Positions 16,833 through 26,300 of a stretch of DNA of 64,000 nucleotides are shown one piece after another. Numbering within the stretch: position 1 is the first letter of the stretch; each line of letters starts with the position of its first letter. The notes under the pieces were generated by a model. The model was given only the letters and a program-made list of their open reading frames with translations, was not told where the DNA came from and did no database searches. The DNA is from Deltaproteobacteria bacterium (GTDB lineage Bacteria; Myxococcota_A; Polyangia; Polyangiales; Polyangiaceae): positions 1 through 64,000 of the forward strand of contig JACRCQ010000067.1 of assembly GCA_016218915.1 (NCBI GenBank), given 5' to 3'. The position numbers were made by a program, and so were the translations under genes.

Positions 16833-17501
16833 TCAGAACACCCCGCCGAACGACAGTCCGCCACGGCTCTTGCCCATGGAGGGCGCCAACGTCCATCGCA
16901 TCGAGGCGGAAGAAGGGGCTTGGTCCTTCGGAGCGTAGTCGCGTGCGAGCAGCGCGGCATCCAGGATCATGGCTGTCCCAAGCCCGACGATGCCGCCGAT
17001 GACGGCCCCGTCCGACCCGCAGCTGCGGTCGGAGGAAGAGGAACAATTCTCATCTTCATAGCCGATCAGCGCGCCGACCACCGGGAAACCGATGCGCGTG
17101 AGCAGGCTCAGCCCGGCCCTTCCGTAGTTGTTGTGCGCAAGGTGAAGCGTCGGAGGGACGAAGACGTAGCCCAGTATGCTGATGCCCATCGATGCGCCTG
17201 CGTCATCTCCGGAGGCCGCACCGATTCCGAGGACCGAGAGCGAAGCGACGTCACTCAGGATGATTTCCCAGCCGTACCAGTGCGAGCCTGGCTCCTGGAG
17301 GCGCTTGGGTGGCGGCAGCGAATCGAGGTAGACGGGGGAGCGAGCCGGAGCTGGAGTCGGCGCGGCCGCAGCTGGTGCGCTCGGCGCTCCAAGGGCAGGC
17401 ATCCGGGGCGCCGGAGGATCGGCCAAGCCGGCCTGGGCCAGGGATGTAGCGGGGACGATCAAGGTTAGGATGAAGACCAGGAAGGTTGCTCCGGCACGCA
17501 T
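16833..17501 (-). CDS. Exported hydrophobic protein, probably envelope-associated
   Basis: 222 aa from the ATG at 17501, where AGGG lies about 8 nt upstream and a signal peptide follows (MRAGATFLVFILTLIVPATSLAQA). Residues ~30-70 are Pro/Ala-rich. The rest has Gly-rich hydrophobic segments ('SVLGIGAASGDDAGASMGISILGYVF', 'GAVIGGIVGLGTAMILDAALLA') and a four-Cys loop (CSSSSDRSC). This layout recurs in uncharacterised myxobacterial envelope proteins. It converges with the plus-strand gene ending 11 bp away. Confidence 0.65.
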   Translation of the reverse strand: MRAGATFLVFILTLIVPATSLAQAGLADPPAPRMPALGAPSAPAAAAPTPAPARSPVYLDSLPPPKRLQEPGSHWYGWEIILSDVASLSVLGIGAASGDDAGASMGISILGYVFVPPTLHLAHNNYGRAGLSLLTRIGFPVVGALIGYEDENCSSSSDRSCGSDGAVIGGIVGLGTAMILDAALLARDYAPKDQAPSSASMRWTLAPSMGKSRGGLSFGGVF

Positions 17502-17670
17502 GGCAAGGTCCCTCGCGCGGGCGGGCTGCAGCGACTGTGCCACGTAGAAGGACAAGCCGGGATGCGATGATATCTACGGGTTCAAGCGTGACCTGGGGCG
17601 AGTGAGCCACAGGTGAGCGCGCGAGGCTGTAGCCCCTCAGCCCGGGTGTGGCCTGGATGCGTCAGGTGGG

Positions 17671-18795
17671 CTAGCCGTCGATGGGGCTCCGGCAGCAGAC
17701 CGTCGTGGCTTGCTGCTGGACGCCGCCCGAGATCACGGGTGTGAAGGGCGCCGGGTTGCAGAATGTCTTGTGCTCGAACTTGAAGGAATGAGCCTCCGAG
17801 AGCGCGGCGACACAACCCACCGGGACTGGCCAGTCGGCCGGAAGCGCGTTGTTGCAGGCGGTGTCGGAGTACGCCGAGAGGGTTCCGCAGTGAGGCTGTG
17901 CGCACTGGCACGTTCCCCCGCACTTGCGGTCGTCCGCGGTCTCGTTGGTGGACTGGGGCTCAGGATAGCTCGAAGGGCAGCCCTCCTGTCCGCTTCGGTA
18001 GATGCATACCATCGCAGAGGCGGGAGCTTGGGGAGCAGGAACGCAGGTGCCAGAATTGCAGGCGGAGCCCGCAGCAGGTTGGGCGCACCCTCGAACCGTG
18101 CTCTTCCAGACAGGGGGTGCGGTTTGAAGCACGGAATTGCACGTGCCGGTAGGAAGCGCGATGACTTTGGCGGCCGCGAGACTCGACCCGCAGACCGTCG
18201 AGGACGGCCCTTGGCATGTTCCGCTCAACACCAGCGTCGAGCACGCCGCGGTCGAGCAGTCCGAGGTGGTGTAGGAATGGACCACGGGCGCTGGACAGGT
18301 GACCCCACCTGGATCGCACGTGCACGAGCAGGGCAGCAGAGGGGGAACGCCTGCAGCGTCTTCGTGCCCGACGAACACCTCGTTGGGCCACGGGTTCGGA
18401 CAGGGTTCGGCAGGCCCGTTGTCCGCTTGCACGATGACGATGGGCCCATTCCAACCGCTGGGGGGAGTGGGTGCGCAAACGCCAGCGCCGCATTGGGATG
18501 CGGTGCCCGCAGCGCCAGCGGTGCCCGCAGCGCCCGCTCCGGCGCTACCCCCTGTTGCGCCCCCGGCTCCAGTGCCCCCGGCTCCGCCCGTCGTTCCTGC
18601 AGCTCCTCCGGCGGTTCCTGCGCTGCCGCCGGTAGCGGAGCCGCCAGCTCCTGCAGCTCCAGCGCCCGCGTCTGTTCCCCCAGCACCAGCAGCCCCTGAC
18701 GCGCCCTGCGCGGCGAACTCGTCGCCCCCGCAGTTGGACGCAGCAACAGCGCAAGCAAACACGGCCCCGACCCAAGAAGCAATCCGAACGCGCAT
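17671..18795 (-). CDS. Lipoprotein with Gly/Ala-rich linker and Cys-rich C-terminus
   Basis: 374 aa from the ATG at 18795. The signal (RIASWVGAVFACAVAASNC) carries a lipobox. Residues 25-100 are almost only Gly, Ala, Ser and Thr, a flexible spacer typical of myxobacterial surface lipoproteins. The remaining ~270 residues contain more than twenty cysteines in a disulfide-rich globular part ('CPNPWPNEVFVGHEDAAGVP', 'CTCDPGGVTC', 'GGTCQCAQPHC'). TATGGT lies 6 nt before the ATG, with a -35-like CTGACC 17 bp further, so a leaderless transcript is likely. Function unknown. Confidence 0.75.
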   Translation of the reverse strand: MRVRIASWVGAVFACAVAASNCGGDEFAAQGASGAAGAGGTDAGAGAAGAGGSATGGSAGTAGGAAGTTGGAGGTGAGGATGGSAGAGAAGTAGAAGTASQCGAGVCAPTPPSGWNGPIVIVQADNGPAEPCPNPWPNEVFVGHEDAAGVPPLLPCSCTCDPGGVTCPAPVVHSYTTSDCSTAACSTLVLSGTCQGPSSTVCGSSLAAAKVIALPTGTCNSVLQTAPPVWKSTVRGCAQPAAGSACNSGTCVPAPQAPASAMVCIYRSGQEGCPSSYPEPQSTNETADDRKCGGTCQCAQPHCGTLSAYSDTACNNALPADWPVPVGCVAALSEAHSFKFEHKTFCNPAPFTPVISGGVQQQATTVCCRSPIDG

Positions 18796-18801
18796 ACCAG
18801 A

Positions 18802-18830
18802 ACCATAGCCGATTCCTCGGAATCGGTCAG
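18802..18830 (-). promoter_or_regulatory. Leaderless promoter CTGACC-17-TATGGT
   Basis: On the minus strand CTGACC (18830-18825) and TATGGT (18807-18802) are separated by exactly 17 bp, and the -10 ends 6 nt before the ATG at 18795. No Shine-Dalgarno is present. Confidence 0.6.
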
Positions 18831-18890
18831 GTTCGAACCGGACCAAGGGGAGCGAAAGGCGATCGCCTTGTCCGCGCACCCGTCGGTCCG

Positions 18891-19739
18891 TCAGTGAGTC
18901 ACCATCAGCTTCACGTTGTCGATCGCGAGCCAGGACTGTCCGCCGGTGGTGGCGTTGTCGAACGACACACCGATGAGCTTGCCCACGGCCTCAGGCGGCA
19001 CGGTGCTCGCATCCAGCGTGTGCGCAGCGAACGTCGAGCTCTGCGGCTCGGTGAAAGTCTCGCTCTTGATCGCGACGCGCGTGCTCCCATCGACGAAGTA
19101 CAGCGTCGCGATCAGGTCCAGATTGCCTCCTGACTGTGCGGCATAGGTATTGCGCAGATCCCACGCGAGATGGAACGCGTCGCCCGCTTGAATCGCATGG
19201 CTCGTCGTCTGGTAGACCTCCCAGTCGACCGAGTTGAGGAACAGCCGCATACCAGGGTTGCCACCCGGCTCCACGCCGGAATCACCTTTGCCCGAAGGCC
19301 CGCCGATGCCCGGGTCCTCGTCGGTCGACCAGCCGGGGATCGCGCCTGGGACCAGCGCTCCTGTCCCTTTCTGGCCATTCCAATCCCAGAACCAGGTCTT
19401 TTCCTGATTCGACTCGAAATCGCCGTTGACCATTGCCACAGGCTCGGAGACGCCCCCGGAACCTGCGGTACCGCCGGCGGCCGCGCCCGCGGAACCGGCC
19501 GTAGCAGCGGCACCTGCGGATCCGGCAGCCCCGCCCGACGACGCACCTCCTGCAGAAGTGCCGGCGCTACCCGAGGAGCCCTGCGTGCCTGCTGCACCAC
19601 CGCTCGAATCCGTGCTCGCGTCAGAGACCGGCTGCTGATCAGCGTAGTCGCCATCGACCCCGAGCAGCTTGGTGCATCCAAGCACGATCGCCCCTGTCCA
19701 GGTCGCGATCGTCAGGAGGGTGGCGCGTGTTGCATGCAT
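18891..19739 (-). CDS. Lipoprotein with C-terminal jelly-roll-like domain
   Basis: 282 aa. The signal ends in a lipobox ('AIVLGC'). Residues 35-95 are a Gly/Ala/Ser linker. Residues 100-282 read like a carbohydrate-binding jelly roll of the kind found in exported proteins: 'VNGDFESNQEKTWFWDWNGQ' at the start, 'GMRLFLNSVDWEVYQTTS' in the middle and 'SWLAIDNVKL' at the end. GGAAG precedes the ATG by 6 nt. It is the upstream member of three minus-strand envelope genes. Likely a surface glycan-binding protein, inferred from fold resemblance only. Confidence 0.7.
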   Translation of the reverse strand: MHATRATLLTIATWTGAIVLGCTKLLGVDGDYADQQPVSDASTDSSGGAAGTQGSSGSAGTSAGGASSGGAAGSAGAAATAGSAGAAAGGTAGSGGVSEPVAMVNGDFESNQEKTWFWDWNGQKGTGALVPGAIPGWSTDEDPGIGGPSGKGDSGVEPGGNPGMRLFLNSVDWEVYQTTSHAIQAGDAFHLAWDLRNTYAAQSGGNLDLIATLYFVDGSTRVAIKSETFTEPQSSTFAAHTLDASTVPPEAVGKLIGVSFDNATTGGQSWLAIDNVKLMVTH

Positions 19740-20312
19740 CGCTAGCTTCCGTCCGCCCAGATCTCAGGTGCGGACGATCAGGATACACGCGTCGCCGAGC
19801 GCGCGTCCACCACTCGCAAGCGACCCGCACCCAGCGTGATAGCGTCGGGGTTGAGCATCTTCGAGGGCTTTCGCCATGCTCTCAGCTGCTGCCGGCGGAG
19901 TCATGAGATATAACCTCCGCAATAAGGCGGAGTCCATGCGGCCGCTCCACCGAAGGCATGCGCGCGTCGTCGACATTGACGGCTACGGATTCGTCACATC
20001 TTCGAGCCAGCTTCCCGACCCTTCCCCTGCCCCTTCCCCTGCCCCTGCCCGACGCGGTCACCGCGAATGAAAGCCCCGTGACGCTCATGACCGAAGACCT
20101 GCATGCTGGCGTTTCGGGCAGGGGTAAGGGCAAGGGCAGGGGCAAGGCTTCAGAACGCGCGTCGAGAGATGAAGCGAAGCTGCGGCTTGTGATGAATCGT
20201 CAGACATTGACGGCGACGTGAACGTGGACTTGGACGCTACCACGTTGACGCCTGAATCATGGCGCGCGAAATCATGCGCCCCGGCTTTCGCCGAAGAAGC
20301 GGAAGAAGAAGG
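19740..20312. other. 573-bp intergenic region with inverted repeats
   Basis: No supported gene. It holds a small palindrome CTCCGC-AATAAG-GCGGAG near 19912-19931. It also holds a 33-bp imperfect inverted repeat of a pyrimidine tract (CCTTCCCCTGCCCCTTCC..., 20019-20052) and its purine complement (20114-20147), with about 60 nt between the arms. Short ORFs across it are products of the simple repeats. Confidence 0.6.
20019..20147. repeat. Imperfect inverted repeat of C/T- and G/A-rich arms
   Basis: Left arm 20019-20052 (C/T with CCCCTGCCC units) and right arm 20114-20147 (GGGCAGGGG, AAGGGC units) are about 85% complementary. They could form a long hairpin or an H-DNA-prone tract. Confidence 0.65.
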
Positions 20313-21383
20313 TCAATACACCCCTGGAATGATCCTCCAGGGCACCCGACGAACGTACTCCTTCCAAAGCTCACCGTACTTGGCCGCACACCGACGATCG
20401 TCCGCTGCCTGACGAGGAAACAGCAATGCGACGTAGTACAGCGGATACAGCCATGGCCAGGGGTCCAGCGCACGCCCCAGCGACAGCGTGAGCCCGACCG
20501 CCATCAGGATCTCCCCAAGATAGTTGACGTGACGCGACAACCCCCAGAAGCCGTTGCATAGGACTTCACGGCTACCATCGCTGATCGTCTCTGGCGAGAT
20601 GCGCCCGAGGAACTTCGCGCCAGGACGCGTCTTGAACCAGTACTTCTGCATGTTTGCCCCGCGCGAAAGCATCCACCCCGATACGAAGCACAAAGCGCAG
20701 CAGGCCAGCAGGGCTGGGTGCGTCCCTGCATCGCTCTGCGGCGCTTCAGACCACAACCCAATGCAATAGAAGTACGGGTAGAAGACCATGCACCCCCAGC
20801 CGAGCTTGAACCCCACTCGCTCTGCCACGAAGTCGTAGGTGTAGAGGTGCACCTGCTCGAAGTAGAGATACTCCGTGGCAAAGAAGGTGAACATCGCGGC
20901 ATAGAGATAGACCCCGGGCGATCCATGGCCGCTGTGCTCGATCACGTGGTGAGCGGCAAACGAAAGCACGTTCAGCTCGAGCATGATCGCGCCGATCAGA
21001 TACAAGTACATCTTGGCATCGACCCGCCCGTCGCCAAGCTGCGGATTCGCACGCCTCCCCAGAAACAGGTCTGCAGCAAAGCCCCGCACAGGCGCTGCTG
21101 GCAGCACGATCGCGGCCGTGAACACGAGCCCGATCACGCACGCTCCTGCCAGCCCCTCCCATCGGTGCGTCCAGAACCAGTCCCACGGCAGCCCTGCCCA
21201 CTTGCACGCCGCAGCCCACAGCGCGATCGTCAAGACCATCACGCGCAAGCCATTGAGACGGTACCGCAGGAGCCGCCCGGACGCATCGCGCACGTAGCCA
21301 TCCACCTGCCTGGCCGGGAGCACGAGGTGCAGCAGCAGGACGAGTGCATAGACGATCCACGCTGAGAAGAACCCGGCGATCAT
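20313..21383 (-). CDS. ERG24/ERG4/DHCR7-family sterol reductase
   Basis: 356 aa from the ATG at 21383, which overlaps the upstream stop (ATGA). Polytopic membrane protein with about eight helices. The C-terminal half carries the sterol C-14/C-24/7-reductase signatures: 'SRGANMQKYWFKT' near residue 235, 'GFWGLSRHVNYLGEILMA' near 280, and the terminal 'CAAKYGELWKEYVRRVPWRI' ending in PGVY, equivalent to the eukaryotic family ending. 'FLGRRANPQLG' corresponds to 'FxGRELNPRxG'. These NADPH enzymes reduce sterol double bonds. The regiospecificity cannot be read from sequence. Sterol synthesis is known in a few Myxococcota and in Methylococcus. Partner gene: an SDR. Confidence 0.85.
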   Translation of the reverse strand: MIAGFFSAWIVYALVLLLHLVLPARQVDGYVRDASGRLLRYRLNGLRVMVLTIALWAAACKWAGLPWDWFWTHRWEGLAGACVIGLVFTAAIVLPAAPVRGFAADLFLGRRANPQLGDGRVDAKMYLYLIGAIMLELNVLSFAAHHVIEHSGHGSPGVYLYAAMFTFFATEYLYFEQVHLYTYDFVAERVGFKLGWGCMVFYPYFYCIGLWSEAPQSDAGTHPALLACCALCFVSGWMLSRGANMQKYWFKTRPGAKFLGRISPETISDGSREVLCNGFWGLSRHVNYLGEILMAVGLTLSLGRALDPWPWLYPLYYVALLFPRQAADDRRCAAKYGELWKEYVRRVPWRIIPGVY

Positions 21384-22165
21384 GCGGATGGCGCCTGCAG
21401 TGCGGTGGTCGACGAGCCCATCATGGAGATGGCGCCCCTGCGCGTGAGCATGCGTGTCAGCAGGAACGCTGCGAGCTTGTTGGTGCCCCCTGGGATCACC
21501 CGCGGCCCTTTGCCAAGGGCAGCCAGCGTCTGCTCGGCCACCTGCTGCGGGTCGAGCGTTCCGGGGGCATCCTTGGTAGCGGTCTTGAGGTATCCGGGCG
21601 TGCGGATGGCACCTGCGCACGACACGACGACATCCACGCCCTTGGGCTTGAGCTCAGCCCAGAGGCTCTCGCCGAGCACGATGTTGAACGCCTTGCTGGC
21701 GGCGTACGCAGCGAGATGCGGAGCACCTTGCAGCCCAGCGATCGATGACATCAGGACCAGCCCGCCGTGTCCTCGCGCAACCATACCAGGCGCGACCGCG
21801 TGCACGAACTGCAGCGGTCCGCGGATGTTCACGTCGACCACGCGCAAGGCCTCTTCGAGCGGCTTGTCGAGCAGCGGCCCCACGAACGAGTACGCCGCAT
21901 TGTAGACCCCCAGCTCCACCTCGATTCCGCTCATCGCCTCGCACAGGCGCTGCCCCATGTCCGGGCTGCCGAGATCGCAGGGAACAGCCCGGGTCTCGAT
22001 GGAGCGCGCCTCGCGCAGCTCAGCGGCAAGCGCTTCGAGGGGCTGGGGGCGACGTGCCAACAGGATCAGGTTGAAGCCATGCGACGCGAGGGCGCGGGCA
22101 AAGGCAGCGCCCAGGCCTTCCGAGGAGCCGGCGACGACAGCCCATGATCCGGGGGATGATCGCAT
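21380..22165 (-). CDS. Short-chain dehydrogenase/reductase coupled to the sterol reductase
   Basis: 261 aa from the ATG at 22165, with GAGGAG 7 nt upstream. Classical SDR: cofactor motif G13-SSE-G17-L-G19, 'NAAYS' near residue 89, catalytic Ser141, Tyr154 and Lys158 (YAASK). The Arg pair after beta-2 (LLARR) favours NADP(H). It resembles the 17-beta-HSD12/3-ketoacyl reductase branch. A four-base stop/start overlap couples it to the ERG24-like reductase. A 3-ketosteroid or sterol keto-reductase role is a reasonable inference; a fatty-acyl substrate is the alternative. Confidence 0.85.
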   Translation of the reverse strand: MRSSPGSWAVVAGSSEGLGAAFARALASHGFNLILLARRPQPLEALAAELREARSIETRAVPCDLGSPDMGQRLCEAMSGIEVELGVYNAAYSFVGPLLDKPLEEALRVVDVNIRGPLQFVHAVAPGMVARGHGGLVLMSSIAGLQGAPHLAAYAASKAFNIVLGESLWAELKPKGVDVVVSCAGAIRTPGYLKTATKDAPGTLDPQQVAEQTLAALGKGPRVIPGGTNKLAAFLLTRMLTRRGAISMMGSSTTALQAPSA

Positions 22166-22254
22166 GATGCACTCCTCTACTCCCCGAACATCGCGCGTCG
22201 CAAGCGGTTCGCGAGGCACGGATGCCAGGGCTGTGCGATTGCCATCGCGCTTGG

Positions 22255-22260
22255 TATGGT
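22255..22260 (+). promoter_or_regulatory. TATGGT -10 element, leaderless start
   Basis: TATGGT ends 6 nt before the GTG at 22267, the same hexamer and spacing as before the gene at 9547. The 17-bp-upstream hexamer (TGTGCG, 22232-22237) is a poor -35. Confidence 0.45.
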
Positions 22261-22266
22261 GGCGAC

Positions 22267-23154
22267 GTGCTTCGCTGTCTTCCACGTCCGGCGTTGCTTG
22301 CCGCAGCGCTCGCAAGCTGCGCTTCTCCTGCACCTGCCCGGCACGTGGCGGAGCACCAGCCTCCTGCGGCCCCTGCTCCGGCCGTGTGCGTGCAGCGAAC
22401 GACCGGCAACGTGTCCGAGCGGATCTACTTCGATGCCCTGGGAAACGTGCTGTCCACAGCGCGCTCCGACGGCGGGGGCTCGGACTTTCACTGGGCACGA
22501 AACGGTCAGCTCCTTGGCTACGAGAGCCGTGGCCGGAACGGGACGACCTCGGGCGTGTTCGTGCACGGCGCGCACGGCGAAGTCACTGCCGTGAGGATCC
22601 ACGGGCCCTATCTTCGGTTCGCTGCAACCCTGTCCTGGGACGGCACGTTCAGCGCGGCCCGATCGACAGCGCGCCCCTTTGCCACGTTCGGCGGCGCCGC
22701 AGGCTTTGCAGCACCTGCGCCGGTGCAGATCCTGTCTGCCAACCTGCAGGTTCGGCACATCGGAAACCCGATGTACCCGGTACGTTTCACGGGCAAGGTC
22801 CATGTGACCGTGCTCGAGGGAGGGTCGCCGCGCGAGGTGTACGCCTACCAGGATGGCAGACTCCTTCGCTGGGAAGACGACCGTGGGAACGATCACACCT
22901 ACACATGGGATGCGGACGGGGAGTTGGTGGAGCAGCGCTGGTGCGAGGTGCCGCAGTGGGGAATGTCGGAATCGAGGGCCCCGGAATGCCACAGCTCCCG
23001 AACCGAGCGGGTAGATGGGAAGAGCCGAGTCACCATGGACAACGGTCGCATGACGTTCGAGTACGACGAGCAGGAGCGGCTGGTGTCAGGGCAGTACCAG
23101 GGCAAGGGCGACTCCGCGACCTGGTCACGCTGCGAGGTGCGAGCCGAAAGGTGA
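22267..23154 (+). CDS. Lipoprotein with RHS/YD-repeat-like strands
   Basis: 295 aa from the GTG at 22267, which yields a compact signal (VLRCLPRPALLAAALASC) with lipobox. The ATG at 22222 would add 15 non-signal residues. The mature protein contains YD-like strand pairs: 'ERIYFDALGNVLSTARSDGG', 'LLRWEDDRGNDHTYTWDADG', 'FEYDEQERLVSGQY'. It is far shorter than full RHS shell proteins and has no toxin domain. Probably a small beta-rich surface lipoprotein. A stem GGCGGAC/GTCCGCC (23239-23263) follows the gene and may end transcription. Confidence 0.7.
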   Translation: MLRCLPRPALLAAALASCASPAPARHVAEHQPPAAPAPAVCVQRTTGNVSERIYFDALGNVLSTARSDGGGSDFHWARNGQLLGYESRGRNGTTSGVFVHGAHGEVTAVRIHGPYLRFAATLSWDGTFSAARSTARPFATFGGAAGFAAPAPVQILSANLQVRHIGNPMYPVRFTGKVHVTVLEGGSPREVYAYQDGRLLRWEDDRGNDHTYTWDADGELVEQRWCEVPQWGMSESRAPECHSSRTERVDGKSRVTMDNGRMTFEYDEQERLVSGQYQGKGDSATWSRCEVRAER

Positions 23155-23238
23155 TGATTCCGCCTTGAACACATCGCAGCGGCCGCACAGTTGATTGACG
23201 TGCTGGCGACGCAGACCCATGCTCCAGATCCTTGAACC

Positions 23239-23263
23239 GGCGGACTGCGTGAGGAGGTCCGCC
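23239..23263 (+). terminator. Possible stem-loop downstream of the YD-like lipoprotein
   Basis: GGCGGAC and GTCCGCC form a 7-bp stem with an 11-nt loop, 85 bp after the stop at 23154. No U-tract follows, so termination by this stem is uncertain. Confidence 0.3.
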
Positions 23264-23315
23264 ACAGAGGAACCCGGACGCGAAGCCGCGCCGAGTGCAA
23301 AGGTGCGAGGCCGAA

Positions 23316-26300
23316 ATGGGTGATACGCTGCGAATCCTGATCGTCGAGGACAATCTGACCGACGTCGACCTGATCCGGGAGTCGCTCGTCGAGTCGCGCG
23401 ACTTCGAGGTTTCGTGCACTTCTCGGCTCTCGGACGCACTGGCTCTCCTTCGGGACGAGGGCGTGGATCTGATGCTGCTCGATCCCGGGCTTCCAGACAG
23501 CCAGGGGCTGCGCACGTACATCCAGGTGAGGGACGAGGCGCCGGACCTGCCGGTAGTACTCTTGACCGGAGCCCAGGACCACGAGATGGCGATCGCGGCA
23601 ATCAAGGAGGGAGCCCAGGACTTTGTCGTAAAGGGGCAGGGCGCGGGAAGCCTGTTGGTGAGGACCATCCTGAATGCTGTGGAGCGCAAGAGGTCCGATG
23701 CGGCGCTGCACGCGTCCGAGGTCCGATACCGCCGCCTCTTCGAAGCAGCAAAAGACGGGATTCTCGTCCTGGATGCAGACACGGGGACGGTAGTGGACGT
23801 GAACCCGTTCTTGGTCGAGCTGCTGGGAGTCTCGCGCAATGACTTGCTGGGCAGGAGACTGTGGGAGCTTGGATTCCTCAGGGATGTCGCAGCCAACCAG
23901 GAGGCGTTTGCGGAGCTGCAGGACAAGGAGTTCGTCCGCTATGAGCACCTGCCGCTGGAGACCGACGACGGACGCAAGATGGATGTGGAGTTCGTCAGCA
24001 ATGTCTACACGGCTGGAGGCCAACGGGTCATTCAGTGCAACATCCGGGAGATCACGGCTCGCAAGCGCGCGGAACGACGTGAACGTCTGCTGCGCGACAT
24101 CCTCGAGCGCCTGAACCACCCCGAGAGCACGACGGACGCGATTCGCGACATCATGCACCTGATCAAGACCAGCACGGGGCTGGATGCGGTGGCCATTCGC
24201 TTGCGCGAGGGCGATGACTTTCCGTACTATGGGACCCACGGGCTGGCTGACTCCTTCGTGCAGGAGGATCGCCTTGTGTGCTCGCCCGACCGGGAGGGGC
24301 AGCTTGTGGACGGAGCGCACGGCGCTCTGCCGCAGACGTGCCTGTGTAGGGATGTCCTGTGCGGGCGGACCGATCCTGCGCTTGCGTGCTTCACGGAGGC
24401 TGGCAGCTTCTGGACCAATTGCACGACCGACCTGTCAGCCTCCGACATGTTGGAGGAGCACCAAGGTCTCGCGTGCCATCGATGCAACCTCGAAGGCTAC
24501 GAATCTGTCGCGCTGATCCCGCTGCGTGCAAACGAGGAGATCATCGGATTGCTGCAGTTCCATGATCGGATGCGAAATCAGCTCTCCCTGGAGATGATTC
24601 GCTTCTTTGAGGGGCTGGGCTCCAGCATCGGCATCGCTCTTACTCGAAAACGGGCGACGGAGCAGCGTGCGTTGGAGCTTTTGCGGCTGGAGAAGCTCAA
24701 CCGCCTGCGACATACGCTCCTGGCGACCGATCCGCTCGCTCAGAAGCTCCAGAGGATGACCGACAGCATCGTCAGGATCATCGAAGCAAGCTTCTGCGGT
24801 ATCTGGCTGATTCGGCCGGGCGACCTGTGCGGGCAGGGCTGCCTCCATGCGCAGGTGCAGGACGGGCCACCGAAGTGCCTTCGCCGGGATGCATGTCTGC
24901 AGCTGCTCGCAAGCTCGGGCCAGGCACCTCTCACGCAGGGGGAAAGCCAGCATCGCGTGCCGTACGGGCTGTACGAGGCTGGACGCATCGCAGCGGGCAG
25001 CGAGCACAAGCTCGTCACGCACGACGTGCGCAACGACCCTCGCATGCGGGGCAGCGAGCTGACGCCCGCCAGCGGGCTCGTATCCTTCGCTGGATACCAG
25101 CTTCGCGTTGGGGAGGGGAACATGGCAGGGGTGCTGGCCGTGTTCGCAAAGCATTCGATTACGCCTTCCGAGGACGCGATCCTCGACGGGCTGGGCAGCA
25201 CGGTAGCGATGCTCGTCAACCAGGCGGCTGTCCATGACGCATTGCTGGATTCGGAGAAGAGGTACCGCACGCTCTTCGAGACGAGCGCCGACGGCATCGT
25301 GATCACGGACAGTGCGACGAGGATGTTCAAGTACGCGAATCCGGCGCTGTGCCGGATGCTGGGATACACGGAGCAGGAATTGCGGTCGTTGGGGGTGGCG
25401 GACATTCACCCGCCGGACGCCATGGCGGTCGTCGCGGCTGGCGTCGAGGCCGTGCTGCGAGGGGAACAGCACCCCGGTGCAGACATTCCCTGCATGAGAA
25501 AGGACGGTAGCATCGTCTATGCCAACATCATCGGCGCCATGAGCCGGATCGACGGCAAGCTGTGCAACGTGGGTTTCTTCCGAGACGTCACCGAGCGCAA
25601 GCATGCCGAAGCTGGCCGAGACAAGCTGGAAGCGCAGCTTCGCCAGGCGCAGAAGATGGAGGCTGTCGGCCAGCTTGCAGGAGGCGTGGCGCACGACTTC
25701 AACAACTTGCTGACCGGAATCGCGGGCTTCACACGCTTCGCGCTTGACACGGAGCCCGAGGATTCCGCGTCTCACGCGGACCTCACCGAGGTCCTGGCGC
25801 TTTCCAGGCGGGCAGCGACCCTTACGCGTCAGTTGCTCGCATTCAGCCGCAGACAGCCCCTGCAGCCAGAGGTGGTGAACATCAACCGCACAGTCGGCGA
25901 GATGACGAACATGCTCGGCCGGCTGATCGGCGAGAACATCGATCTCGTGTTTGCAGCCGGCACCGACCTGGGCAATGTCAGCGTGGACCCCGGCCAGCTG
26001 GAGCAGGTCCTTGTGAACCTCGCCGTCAATGCGCGCGACGCCATGCCCAGCGGCGGCAAGCTGACCGTGGAGACCTCCAATGTCACGCTCGACGAGGACT
26101 ATGTCTGTACGCACGCGGGCGTGACCCCCGGCGACTATGTCATGATGGCGATCTCCGATTCCGGCTGCGGCATGAGTACCGATACGCTCGAGCACCTGTT
26201 CGAGCCGTTCTTCACGACCAAGCCGCGGGGCAAAGGAACGGGTCTGGGGCTTTCCACCGTCTACGGCATCGTCAAGCAGCATGGCGGAGGCATCTGGGTG

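Noticed and set aside
18825..18845. TTCGAA sequence suggestive of a tRNA T-loop
   Set aside because: No cloverleaf, acceptor stem or anticodon arm can be formed around it.
19958..20221. Small plus-strand ORF with LPLPLP and GKGKGRGK runs
   Set aside because: Product of the C/T and G/A inverted repeat; no start signal.
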